DNA from: an uncultured Owenweeksia sp.
GTDB taxonomy: Bacteria; Bacteroidota; Bacteroidia; Flavobacteriales; Schleiferiaceae
DNA: 64,000 nucleotides
Direction of reading: 5' to 3'
Assembly: GCA_937146805.1 (NCBI GenBank)
Contig: CAKZRR010000009.1
Location: forward strand, 21,884 to 85,883
The notes beneath the pieces are model-generated. The model saw only the letters and a program-made list of their open reading frames with translations. It was not told where the DNA came from and did not search any database. Positions 18,862 through 26,471 of this stretch are shown here, one piece after another (positions within the stretch are counted from its first letter, which is position 1; each line of letters begins with the position of its first letter). The translations under genes were made by a program, and so were the position numbers.

Positions 18862-19659
18862 ATGAAATTACATACTACCCTAACTAAAATGACTACCTAC
18901 CTAGATGGGGATGCGCATTATATATTACCAGCCGATCATAATTTTATTAAAATAAACCCCCTTATTGGCAAAAGCATTGACCTGCAATTTATTGGTGAAA
19001 AATACTGCGCTAGCTGCGGAGACAAACACGCCAATCTGTACCGTATGGGTTTTTGCAAAAACTGTTTTTTTACTAGTCCCTTGGCGGGGGAAAGCATCAT
19101 CAACCCTGAGTTGAGCACGGCCCATTTAGATAAAGCTGACCGTGATTTAGATTACGAAAAAAGCTACCAACTACAACCACATGTGGTGTATTTAGCCAAT
19201 AGTGGCGGTCTAAAAGTGGGTGTTACCAGGGCTTCGCAAAAAACCACTCGATGGACTGACCAAGGAGCATCGGAAGCCATAGTACTGGCCCAAACAGAAA
19301 ACCGCTACCAAGCCGGCATGATTGAGGTGGCTCTAAAACAACATTTATCAGATAAAACCATTTGGCAAAAAATGTTGAAAAACGAAGACCCTGAATTGGA
19401 TTTACTAAAAGAGAAAGAGGCCGTAAAAGACAAAATACCTTCCGAATACCAACAATGGCTTAGCTCCGAAGATGAAGTTTACCGAATCAAGTATCCCGTT
19501 TTAGAGTATCCGGCCAAGGTAAAAAGCTTAAACCTAGATAAAAACAGCGGTTTACAAAGTGTATTGAAGGGCGTACGTGGCCAATATCTTATTTTTGAAG
19601 GTGGTATCGTTCTCAACATCCGAAGCCATACGGGCTATAGAGTAGCCATTACGGTGTAG
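18862..19659 (+). CDS. DUF2797 family protein
   Basis: A 265-residue cytosolic protein with a four-cysteine zinc-binding-like knuckle (YCASCGDKHANLYRMGFCKN with a final C). It is followed by LANSGGLKVGVTRASQKTTR and WTDQGASEAIVLAQTENRYQ, which are characteristic of DUF2797. The VGVT-x-TRW arrangement recalls a GIY-YIG-like core, as noted for this family, but activity is unproven. It converges with the membrane gene downstream, overlapping it by 11 bases. Confidence 0.85.
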   Translation: MKLHTTLTKMTTYLDGDAHYILPADHNFIKINPLIGKSIDLQFIGEKYCASCGDKHANLYRMGFCKNCFFTSPLAGESIINPELSTAHLDKADRDLDYEKSYQLQPHVVYLANSGGLKVGVTRASQKTTRWTDQGASEAIVLAQTENRYQAGMIEVALKQHLSDKTIWQKMLKNEDPELDLLKEKEAVKDKIPSEYQQWLSSEDEVYRIKYPVLEYPAKVKSLNLDKNSGLQSVLKGVRGQYLIFEGGIVLNIRSHTGYRVAITV

Positions 19660-20608
19660 CCGTGGGTGATTTTTTTTGCCTTAACCAAACTATATTTCCC
19701 GCCAAGGCGGGTAAGGCCACATTGCAAAGCCACATTAATAATGAGGCCTGTACTATAACAGGTTGCAACTCGGGTAGGTTGCTAAAAATCACCAAACCAA
19801 TGGCCGATTTAGTAAGAAAATCAAAGGCCGCAACGCTGGGTACAAAAGCCGATAAAGCATAAAACCAAAATACCTGACCAAGTAAAAGTCCGCTAAACTC
19901 AACATTGCCAAACAGCAGCAACAAGCAAATAAACTGCATATTATAGGTTGTAAATTTAAAGGCGGCCAAACTCAGCAGTTTAGTTTTCTCAGTCAGGTTA
20001 GGCCTTTCGGCCAGAATGTATTTTTGAAACTGCCAGTTTCTTATGTTTTTAGATTGAAACCATCGCTGAAAATTATTCCACTTAAAATAAATCAAAACTA
20101 AGCCCGCAACAAGCAATAACTGAATAAATCGTAAGCCCCAAAGCTGCGCCTTGTTGAGCTCTGGCAAAAGCCAAAAGCTTGCGCAAATAAGCACCACCAC
20201 TTTAACCACCAACCTTGGGAAATGCGACCAAAAGGTAAGCTGCAACACTTTGTTTTTAGCCGCTTTATCTTTTAAATTAAAATAGCGGCCCGCTAACTCC
20301 CCTGCATTTACGGGAGTAATAAATGCCAAAGCATAACTCATTAAATTAATGCTTAGCGCACGAAGGGTTTGTATGGGCTCCACAATACGATGAATTATTT
20401 TCCAGATGAACGCATCTAAAAACAAATTGAGCCCTGCCAATAATAAGAATAACGGTAAGTAAACTTGAGGGTCATGAAACTCAACCGAATATAAATCGTA
20501 CCAGCTATAGCGCTGCAATTTTTGATACACTACACCTATGGCCAGCACAAAAACAAGCCATTTTAAAGTAACCGGAATTTTAGATTTTATATGCTGCGGA
20601 ATGGCCAT
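19649..20608 (-). CDS. Integral membrane protein, lysylphosphatidylglycerol synthase TM-region-like (UPF0104)
   Basis: A 319-residue protein with about eight hydrophobic segments (WLVFVLAIGVVYQ, LPLFLLLAGLNLFLDAFIWK, SYALAFITPVNAGELAGRYF, VVVLICASFWLLPE and others). The TPVNAGELAGRY segment is the conserved TP-x-GxGE-like loop of the flippase/LPG-synthase TM family. Substrate unknown. Its start overlaps the stop of the yhhQ gene by 1 base (TAATG), completing a minus-strand run sppA-yhhQ-this gene. Confidence 0.75.
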   Translation of the reverse strand: MAIPQHIKSKIPVTLKWLVFVLAIGVVYQKLQRYSWYDLYSVEFHDPQVYLPLFLLLAGLNLFLDAFIWKIIHRIVEPIQTLRALSINLMSYALAFITPVNAGELAGRYFNLKDKAAKNKVLQLTFWSHFPRLVVKVVVLICASFWLLPELNKAQLWGLRFIQLLLVAGLVLIYFKWNNFQRWFQSKNIRNWQFQKYILAERPNLTEKTKLLSLAAFKFTTYNMQFICLLLLFGNVEFSGLLLGQVFWFYALSAFVPSVAAFDFLTKSAIGLVIFSNLPELQPVIVQASLLMWLCNVALPALAGNIVWLRQKKSPTATP

Positions 20609-21297
20609 TAAAAACGTAATTCCTCGCCCGGGGCCAAGCTAAAGTACTTCCTGAAAAAATACACCAAAGCATATAGTAAAACGGTATCTACCAAGGCTAC
20701 CAGTGCTTTAAAAAGCCAACCATCTAATACCAAGCCCCCAATAAAATTAAAATCTTCAACGCCAATAAAAATTACCGTGGTCACCAATATGGTATCTACT
20801 AATTGCGAAAGAATAGTTGAAAAATTATTCCGTAGCCAAAGGTGCTTCCCTTTGGTAAGGCCTTTCCAAAAATGAAAAAGACGCACATCTAAAAACTGAG
20901 CCGCTAAATAAGCAATCATTGAAGCCGAAAACACGCGCCATGAGTTTTTGAAAACCACATCAAACTGACCATCATTTACAGGGCTATTGCTTAACGCAGG
21001 AAAATAATGCCCCAGATATAAGATGAGTAACACCAGTACTGTGGCAAAAAAACCACTCAATACCACGGCATTGGTCCTTTTACGACCATAGAGCTCCGAA
21101 AGTAAATCGGTAATTAAAAAGGTAATGGGGTAAGGCAGCACCCCTGCCGACACTTTAAATTGCGCAAAACCTAAATCGACCAACACAAATTTATTGGCGA
21201 TGAGATTACACGCTACCAAGGCGGCAATAAATAAAGAAGCCAAAACCAGATATAAAAATCCGGCCCTGGCTTCCTTGGTATTTTTAGTGCTATTCAA
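20608..21297 (-). CDS. yhhQ: Queuosine precursor transporter (VUT/YhhQ family)
   Basis: A 229-residue inner-membrane protein matching YhhQ, which imports queuosine precursors. Signatures are CNLIANKFVLVDLGFAQFKV, SAGVLPYPITFLITDLLSEL, YGRKRTNAVVLSGFFAT, and the later FLDVRLFHFWKGLTKGKHLW with RNNFSTILSQLVDTI. The gene begins 5 bases after sppA. No queuosine biosynthesis gene is nearby in the window. Confidence 0.9.
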   Translation of the reverse strand: MNSTKNTKEARAGFLYLVLASLFIAALVACNLIANKFVLVDLGFAQFKVSAGVLPYPITFLITDLLSELYGRKRTNAVVLSGFFATVLVLLILYLGHYFPALSNSPVNDGQFDVVFKNSWRVFSASMIAYLAAQFLDVRLFHFWKGLTKGKHLWLRNNFSTILSQLVDTILVTTVIFIGVEDFNFIGGLVLDGWLFKALVALVDTVLLYALVYFFRKYFSLAPGEELRF

Positions 21298-21302
21298 ATT
21301 GA

Positions 21303-23060
21303 TTAGTCAATAATAAGATCGTACTCCAAACGCGCCTGATAGCCCTGCATTTTCTCTAACCTGCTGTAAAAATCAAAGTAACGGGCGTTTTCACCCAGCT
21401 TGCTTTTCACAAACTTGGCCTCTACATCTCCTCCTAATTCTTTTAGTAATTTTTGAAGAGGATCTTCCAGTTTAGGATATTCTACTACGCGGTATTCACC
21501 TTCAATTCCGGCCATGTTTTTAGCAATTTCGATAGCATCATCCAAACCACCTAGCACATCTACCAAACCTAATTCCAATGCCTTTACTCCTGAGTACACA
21601 TGCCCGCCACCAACTTCATTAACAAAATCCACGTCTAAATTTCGACCATCTGCTACACGTTGTTTAAACAAGGTATATACTTCATCTACTTGGCTAATCA
21701 GCATACGTATTTCACCGGGTGTTAAATCTCTGTCCAATGTTCCTAAATCTGCATAATGGTTGGTAGGAACCGTTTCGATATTTATACCTAGTTTTTCATT
21801 CATCAACTCTTGAGCGGTAAAAAACAAACCAAAAACACCAATACTACCCGTAACCGTACTTGGTTGTGCCACAATGGTATCTGCCAAGCAGGAAATGTAA
21901 TAACCGCCACTAGCCGCCACATCGCCCATAGAGGCTACTAACGGTTTTACCTCTTTAGCTAACTGAACCTCGCGCCAAATAACCTCAGAAGCCAAAGCGC
22001 TACCACCGGGGCTATTCACACGGAGTACAATAGCTTTTACTTTATCGTTGGTCCGGGCATCTCTAATGGCCTTTGCAATTCTATCCGAACCAATGCTGTA
22101 CTCGCCACCATCGCCACTTACAATTTCGCCTTGTGCTACAATTACCGCAATTTTATCTGCCTTATAATTGGTTTTGGATGGTTTGCTTTCTAAGTAATCT
22201 TTCACCGAAATAAAGCCCCAATCACCGCCACCTACATTGGTAGCTCTGTCTAAAGCTTCTTGCACTTGATCGTAATAAACTGTGCCATCAATCATATTAT
22301 TTGCCATGGCCTCAACAGAGCTCGTTACCGTCATACTATCCGCCAAGGCATTCAGTTTGTCTGAAGTAATATTTCTTGCCTCACCAATGGTGGCTAACAT
22401 TTGCCCCCAAAAACTTCCAAGTAAATCTGTGAGCTGTGCTCTATTCTCCACACTCATATCTTGTCTTAAAAAAGGCTCTACTGCGCTTTTATATTTATTC
22501 CCTGTAGCACGTAACACTACCGGCTTTACTCCTAATTTATCCAAAGCCTCTTTATAATAAGTAACCGAACCATTTAAACCCGTCCACTCCACAAAGCCAG
22601 CAGGGTTCATCAAAACACTATCTGCTATTGATACAAGGTATAAGCCCTTCTGGCTCATTACCTCTGAATAATTATAAATGAATTTCCCGCTCTCCTTAAA
22701 TTCTCCCAAGGCATTTCGAAACTCTGCTAACGTAGCAGTGCCTGCTATTGGGATGGCTCCGTTTAAATAAACACCTTCAATTCTATCATCATTAGCCGCT
22801 TCTTTCAAAGCCTCTTTTAAATTATTGAGTCCCATGGCATCATCACTCATAATTCCCAAATCACTCAATCCTGCAAAGGGGTTATTCTCTACTCGCTCGC
22901 GTATCATGGTATTCACATTTATTTTTAATACCGAATGATTACTTACTTCCACTTTATCCTCACTAAGGGAAACTAGAGAAGCCATAAAAATAAAACCTAT
23001 AAAAATAAAGAGACCAAAGCCGAGAATTACGGCCAGTAACATTTTCAAAAAAGTCTTCAT
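21303..23060 (-). CDS. sppA: Signal peptide peptidase SppA, 67K type
   Basis: A 585-residue membrane-anchored serine/lysine protease that degrades cleaved signal peptides. The N-terminal anchor is MLLAVILGFGLFIFIGFIF. Two tandem S49 domains follow: the first carries the general-base lysine region (LRATGNKYKSAVEPF), the second the nucleophile serine in GDVAASGGYYISCLADTIVA. KAIVLRVNSPGGSALASEVI is the oxyanion region. Length matches the E. coli type. It heads a three-gene run with yhhQ and is divergent from folK. Confidence 0.95.
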   Translation of the reverse strand: MKTFLKMLLAVILGFGLFIFIGFIFMASLVSLSEDKVEVSNHSVLKINVNTMIRERVENNPFAGLSDLGIMSDDAMGLNNLKEALKEAANDDRIEGVYLNGAIPIAGTATLAEFRNALGEFKESGKFIYNYSEVMSQKGLYLVSIADSVLMNPAGFVEWTGLNGSVTYYKEALDKLGVKPVVLRATGNKYKSAVEPFLRQDMSVENRAQLTDLLGSFWGQMLATIGEARNITSDKLNALADSMTVTSSVEAMANNMIDGTVYYDQVQEALDRATNVGGGDWGFISVKDYLESKPSKTNYKADKIAVIVAQGEIVSGDGGEYSIGSDRIAKAIRDARTNDKVKAIVLRVNSPGGSALASEVIWREVQLAKEVKPLVASMGDVAASGGYYISCLADTIVAQPSTVTGSIGVFGLFFTAQELMNEKLGINIETVPTNHYADLGTLDRDLTPGEIRMLISQVDEVYTLFKQRVADGRNLDVDFVNEVGGGHVYSGVKALELGLVDVLGGLDDAIEIAKNMAGIEGEYRVVEYPKLEDPLQKLLKELGGDVEAKFVKSKLGENARYFDFYSRLEKMQGYQARLEYDLIID

Positions 23061-23133
23061 AAATGATTGTGCTATTTATAGTTTTGACCCCGCTAAAGGC
23101 CAGTTAAAAATACAGTTGCAAGAATAAGGAATT

Positions 23134-23637
23134 TTGGAGGGTAAAGATAACAATGTACTGATTCTACTAGGAGGTAATTTAGGAGAGGTTGCGGCTAATT
23201 TTAAGAAAGCTATTTCCCTATTAAAAGAGGTAGGTACTTTAAACGCTATCAGCGGATTATATCAAAGCGCTCCCTGGGGCATGGAAAGCAAGGATCTCTT
23301 TTACAACAAAGCTCTATCCCTTACTACGCAACTTAATGCAAATGAATTGCTTAAAAAGACTCAAGAAGTAGAGCAACATATAGGTAGAGCAAAAAATAAA
23401 CATAGCGAAGGTTATGAGTCCAGAGTAATTGATATTGATATTCTATTTTACAATTTTGATGTTTTGAAATCCTCCACATTAGAAATTCCTCATCCGCGAC
23501 TTCATTTGCGTAACTTTACCTTACTGCCCTTAATGGAGATTGCTCCTAACTTTAATCACCCCATTTTGAAACAGCAAGTTCATGAGTTGCTAAAAAACTG
23601 CCCTGATACTGGCTGGGTAAAAAAGGTAAACGAATGA
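23134..23637 (+). CDS. folK: HPPK, 2-amino-4-hydroxy-6-hydroxymethyldihydropteridine diphosphokinase
   Basis: HPPK transfers pyrophosphate from ATP to the pterin in folate synthesis. Motifs: LILLGGNLGEVAANFKKA, SGLYQSAPWGMESKDLFYNK, EVEQHIGRAKNKHSEGYESR, VIDIDILFY, and IPHPRLHLRNFTLLPLMEI. All are complete and the length is normal. No ATG is available in frame before the first motif, and an in-frame stop lies 9 bases upstream. The start is therefore the TTG at 23134, in the context AATTTTGG. The stop overlaps the ATG of the following deoxynucleoside kinase by 4 bases. Confidence 0.95.
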   Translation: MEGKDNNVLILLGGNLGEVAANFKKAISLLKEVGTLNAISGLYQSAPWGMESKDLFYNKALSLTTQLNANELLKKTQEVEQHIGRAKNKHSEGYESRVIDIDILFYNFDVLKSSTLEIPHPRLHLRNFTLLPLMEIAPNFNHPILKQQVHELLKNCPDTGWVKKVNE

Positions 23638-24254
23638 AGTATGTTGCTTTAGAAGGAAACATTGGATCAGGCAAAACCACCATTTCTAAAATGCTGGCAA
23701 AATCGCTCAATGCTAAATTAATATTAGAGGAGTTTGCCAACAATCCTTTTTTAGCTCAGTTTTATCAAAACCCTGAACGTTACGGGTTTTCTTTGGAAAT
23801 GTCGTTTTTAGCCGATAGATTCCATCAACTTCAATCTGTAGTAAGTGATGACTTATTTTACCCGATCACTATTGCAGACTACTCCATTCACAAAAGCCTG
23901 ATTTTTGCACAAAACAGCTTACAAGGCAATGAGTTTGATTTGTACAACAATTTGTTCCAAATAATAGCTCGAAATTTACGTCAGCCCGATTTAATTATTT
24001 ATTTAAACAGGCCTTTACCAACACTCCTTCAACACATTAAGAAACGGAATCGCCCCTATGAATTAGGCATCACGGACACCTATCTTAGTCAGATATATAA
24101 AGGGTATATTAACTATTTTAAGCAAAATAAGCAGTTAACAGTTGCCATTATAGATGCTGACAAGTACAATTTTATAAATAATTTATCTGATTTAAAACAA
24201 CTGGAAAAACTTATTTATCAACCGCTTAAGCCTGGAATACACCTGATAAATTAA
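23634..24254 (+). CDS. Deoxynucleoside kinase (second of two)
   Basis: A 206-residue dNK-type kinase, coupled to folK by a 4-base ATGA overlap. The P-loop is LEGNIGSGKTTISKML. Also visible are the EEFANNPFLAQFYQNPERYG region, ADYSIHKSLIFAQNSL (in place of the DR motif), and the lid RPLPTLLQHIKKRNRPYELG. It is clearly homologous to the kinase at 15764-16378, but the DRTIYED motif of that copy is ADYSIHK here, so the nucleoside preference probably differs. The folK-dNK pair is a known arrangement in Bacteroidota. Confidence 0.88.
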   Translation: MKYVALEGNIGSGKTTISKMLAKSLNAKLILEEFANNPFLAQFYQNPERYGFSLEMSFLADRFHQLQSVVSDDLFYPITIADYSIHKSLIFAQNSLQGNEFDLYNNLFQIIARNLRQPDLIIYLNRPLPTLLQHIKKRNRPYELGITDTYLSQIYKGYINYFKQNKQLTVAIIDADKYNFINNLSDLKQLEKLIYQPLKPGIHLIN

Positions 24255-24390
24255 CAACGTATTCTCAATAAAAAAGTGAACAAAAAATGTGCTGGTGTTT
24301 ACTTATTTATATTTTTGCCAAATAATTCTGCAATTTAGGTTTATTGATTGCAGAATTTGAACCAACATAAGTTACCTAAAAATTACATTT

Positions 24391-25845
24391 ATGAAAAAGT
24401 ACTCTATACTTTTTGCATTGACATTTGGCGCATTTTTTGCCAACGGTCAAGACAAGATTAACCAATCCAACAAAAGCAACCACCGTAGCTGGGCTGTTGG
24501 TTTAAATGTGGCCAATACCTTTACCTATGGTGATTTGGTTTCGTTTCAAAAAGACAAACATAGCGATATTGACGCTGGAGGCATTGAAATAGGCGCTGGT
24601 CTTAATGTTACTCGCTTTTGGAATCCTACTTTGGGTACTCGTATTGATGGTGGTTTTTATACTGTTTCAGGTTCAGGGGGCATTAGAGGTGGCGGATACA
24701 ATGGACAAGGTTATTTTGAAGGAAAGTACATGCAGGGATCTGCCAACCTTTTGGTAAACCTTAGCAACTTGGTAATTACTGGAAAATCCGTTCAACGCAA
24801 AAACGCTTTATTGTTTGGCGTGGGTGTTGGCTTTATGAGCTACTCGGCAGAAGCCTTTGACAGCACCGGTGAAATCACACTAGGAGAAACTGGAAATTCA
24901 GATCACTTTAATCGTGCTATTGCTAACAAATCAACGAGCCAATTTTACGTTCCATTAACTCTGGAATACAAAAGAAAGTTAACCAACGCCTTAGATTTAG
25001 ACTTAGGCTTACGCTACATTTTCACAGGTGAAGATTGGCTAGATGCTTACAAAACAGGTGATGGCACCGATCGTTTAATGCAAGCTTACCTAGGTGTTTC
25101 TTACAACTTCGGACAAGGTGAAAAAGCCTCTATCATTTATACCAATCCATTAGATGATATGATGAGTGATGTGGAAGAAGTAAAAGATAACTTTGACCAA
25201 CTTACTACTGATGATGACAAGGATGGTGTTAGTAATCTATTTGACAAAGACAACAGCACCCCAGAAGGAACTGTAGTTGATGGTAGCGGTAAAGCTTTAG
25301 ATATTGATAAAGATGGTATTCCTGACAATGTAGATCAAGATCCTTTTACTCAGGCAGGTGCCCGCGTAGATGGTAATGGTCGTGCGATTGATAGTGATGG
25401 TGATGGTATTCCTGATCATATCGACAAAGAAGCAAATACGCCCGAAGGAACGTTTGTAAACTTTGAAGGTGTTTCTATTGGAGAAACCTTAAGTTCTGAA
25501 GGTAGTGCTGCTGGTGGCGGTGGAGCTTTTATCCCTTCGGTTTACTTTGCATACAACAGCTCAAGCGTAAGCGCTGCTAACTTCCAGCGTTTAACTACTA
25601 TCGCACAAATGTTACAAACTAACAGTGGAGCTAAAATTCAAATTGTTGGTAATACAGATGTACGCGGAACTGAGGAATACAACAAAAACCTTGGAATGAG
25701 ACGTGCTGAAGCTGTTAAGCAACAATTAGTTCAAGTTTTCGGAATTGATGCTTCAAGAATTGAGACAGTATCAGAAGGTAAAAGCAAGCCTGTAGCTGCT
25801 AGCCGTAACGATGTAAACAGAAGAGCTGATATTACTATTAAGTAA
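24391..25845 (+). CDS. OmpA family outer-membrane protein with thrombospondin type-3 repeats
   Basis: A 484-residue outer-membrane protein. A signal peptide (SILFALTFGAFFANGQ) is followed by a beta-barrel domain to about residue 245. Next come calcium-binding type-3 repeats (DDDKDGVSNLFDKDNSTPEG, DIDKDGIPDNVDQDP, DSDGDGIPDHIDKEANTPEG). The C-terminal OmpA peptidoglycan-binding domain (VYFAYNSSSVSAANFQRL, IVGNTDVRGTEEYNKNLGMR, RRADITIK) completes it. It likely tethers the outer membrane to peptidoglycan. It has its own upstream gap of 136 bases and a bidirectional terminator downstream. Confidence 0.93.
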   Translation: MKKYSILFALTFGAFFANGQDKINQSNKSNHRSWAVGLNVANTFTYGDLVSFQKDKHSDIDAGGIEIGAGLNVTRFWNPTLGTRIDGGFYTVSGSGGIRGGGYNGQGYFEGKYMQGSANLLVNLSNLVITGKSVQRKNALLFGVGVGFMSYSAEAFDSTGEITLGETGNSDHFNRAIANKSTSQFYVPLTLEYKRKLTNALDLDLGLRYIFTGEDWLDAYKTGDGTDRLMQAYLGVSYNFGQGEKASIIYTNPLDDMMSDVEEVKDNFDQLTTDDDKDGVSNLFDKDNSTPEGTVVDGSGKALDIDKDGIPDNVDQDPFTQAGARVDGNGRAIDSDGDGIPDHIDKEANTPEGTFVNFEGVSIGETLSSEGSAAGGGGAFIPSVYFAYNSSSVSAANFQRLTTIAQMLQTNSGAKIQIVGNTDVRGTEEYNKNLGMRRAEAVKQQLVQVFGIDASRIETVSEGKSKPVAASRNDVNRRADITIK

Positions 25846-25869
25846 TCAGTATTACATAATAATATATTG

Positions 25870-25897
25870 ATAAGGCCTCGGGAAACTGAGGCCTTAT
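25870..25897 (+). terminator. Bidirectional intrinsic terminator
   Basis: A perfect 10-bp stem (ATAAGGCCTC / GAGGCCTTAT) with an 8-base loop lies between the convergent OmpA and TrmH-type genes. It overlaps the last codons of the latter. Confidence 0.85.
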
Positions 25898-26427
25898 TCA
25901 TTTAAATAAGGCTGTACTACATGCCAAATAGCAATACCGGCACTCACCGAAATGTTAATAGAATGTTTTGTGCCAAATTGAGGAATTTCAATTACCCCAT
26001 CGCATAAGGCTAGAGCCGATTCACTCACCCCCATTACCTCATTACCAAATACCAAAGCAATTTTTTCAAAGTTGGAAGCACTAAAATCCGACAACAGTTG
26101 TGCTCCCTCCGTTTGCTCTAAAGCAAAAACCGAAAAACCTTCTGTCTTTAACGCTTTTATGCTATCCTCTGTGTTTTCAAAATGAGCCCAATTCACCGAT
26201 TCGGTTGCACCCAAAGCCGTCTTATTCATCTCTCTATTAGGAGGAGTTGCGGTTAATCCGCAAAGGTGAATGGCGGTAATTTTAAATGCATCGGATGTGC
26301 GAAAAACCGAACCAACATTTAACACACTGCGTACATTATCTAACACCACCACTACCGGATGTTTATCTGCTTTTTTAAACTCTTCATTACTAAGCCTATT
26401 AAGCTCACTCATTCGCAACTTTCTCAT
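25894..26427 (-). CDS. SpoU/TrmH-family RNA 2'-O-methyltransferase
   Basis: A 177-residue methyltransferase of the knotted SPOUT type. The three motifs are complete: LDNVRSVLNVGSVFRTSDAF (motif 1), LVFGNEVMGVSESAL (motif 2), and IPQFGTKHSINISVSAGIAI (motif 3, SAM-binding knot). It lacks an N-terminal substrate-binding domain, so it is a minimal form. The tRNA or rRNA target cannot be told. It is divergent from mutS, 44 bases apart. Confidence 0.9.
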   Translation of the reverse strand: MRKLRMSELNRLSNEEFKKADKHPVVVVLDNVRSVLNVGSVFRTSDAFKITAIHLCGLTATPPNREMNKTALGATESVNWAHFENTEDSIKALKTEGFSVFALEQTEGAQLLSDFSASNFEKIALVFGNEVMGVSESALALCDGVIEIPQFGTKHSINISVSAGIAIWHVVQPYLNE

Positions 26428-26471
26428 AGCGTATTTTTATCTTAGCCGATTCACCAAAAATAGAATGAATT

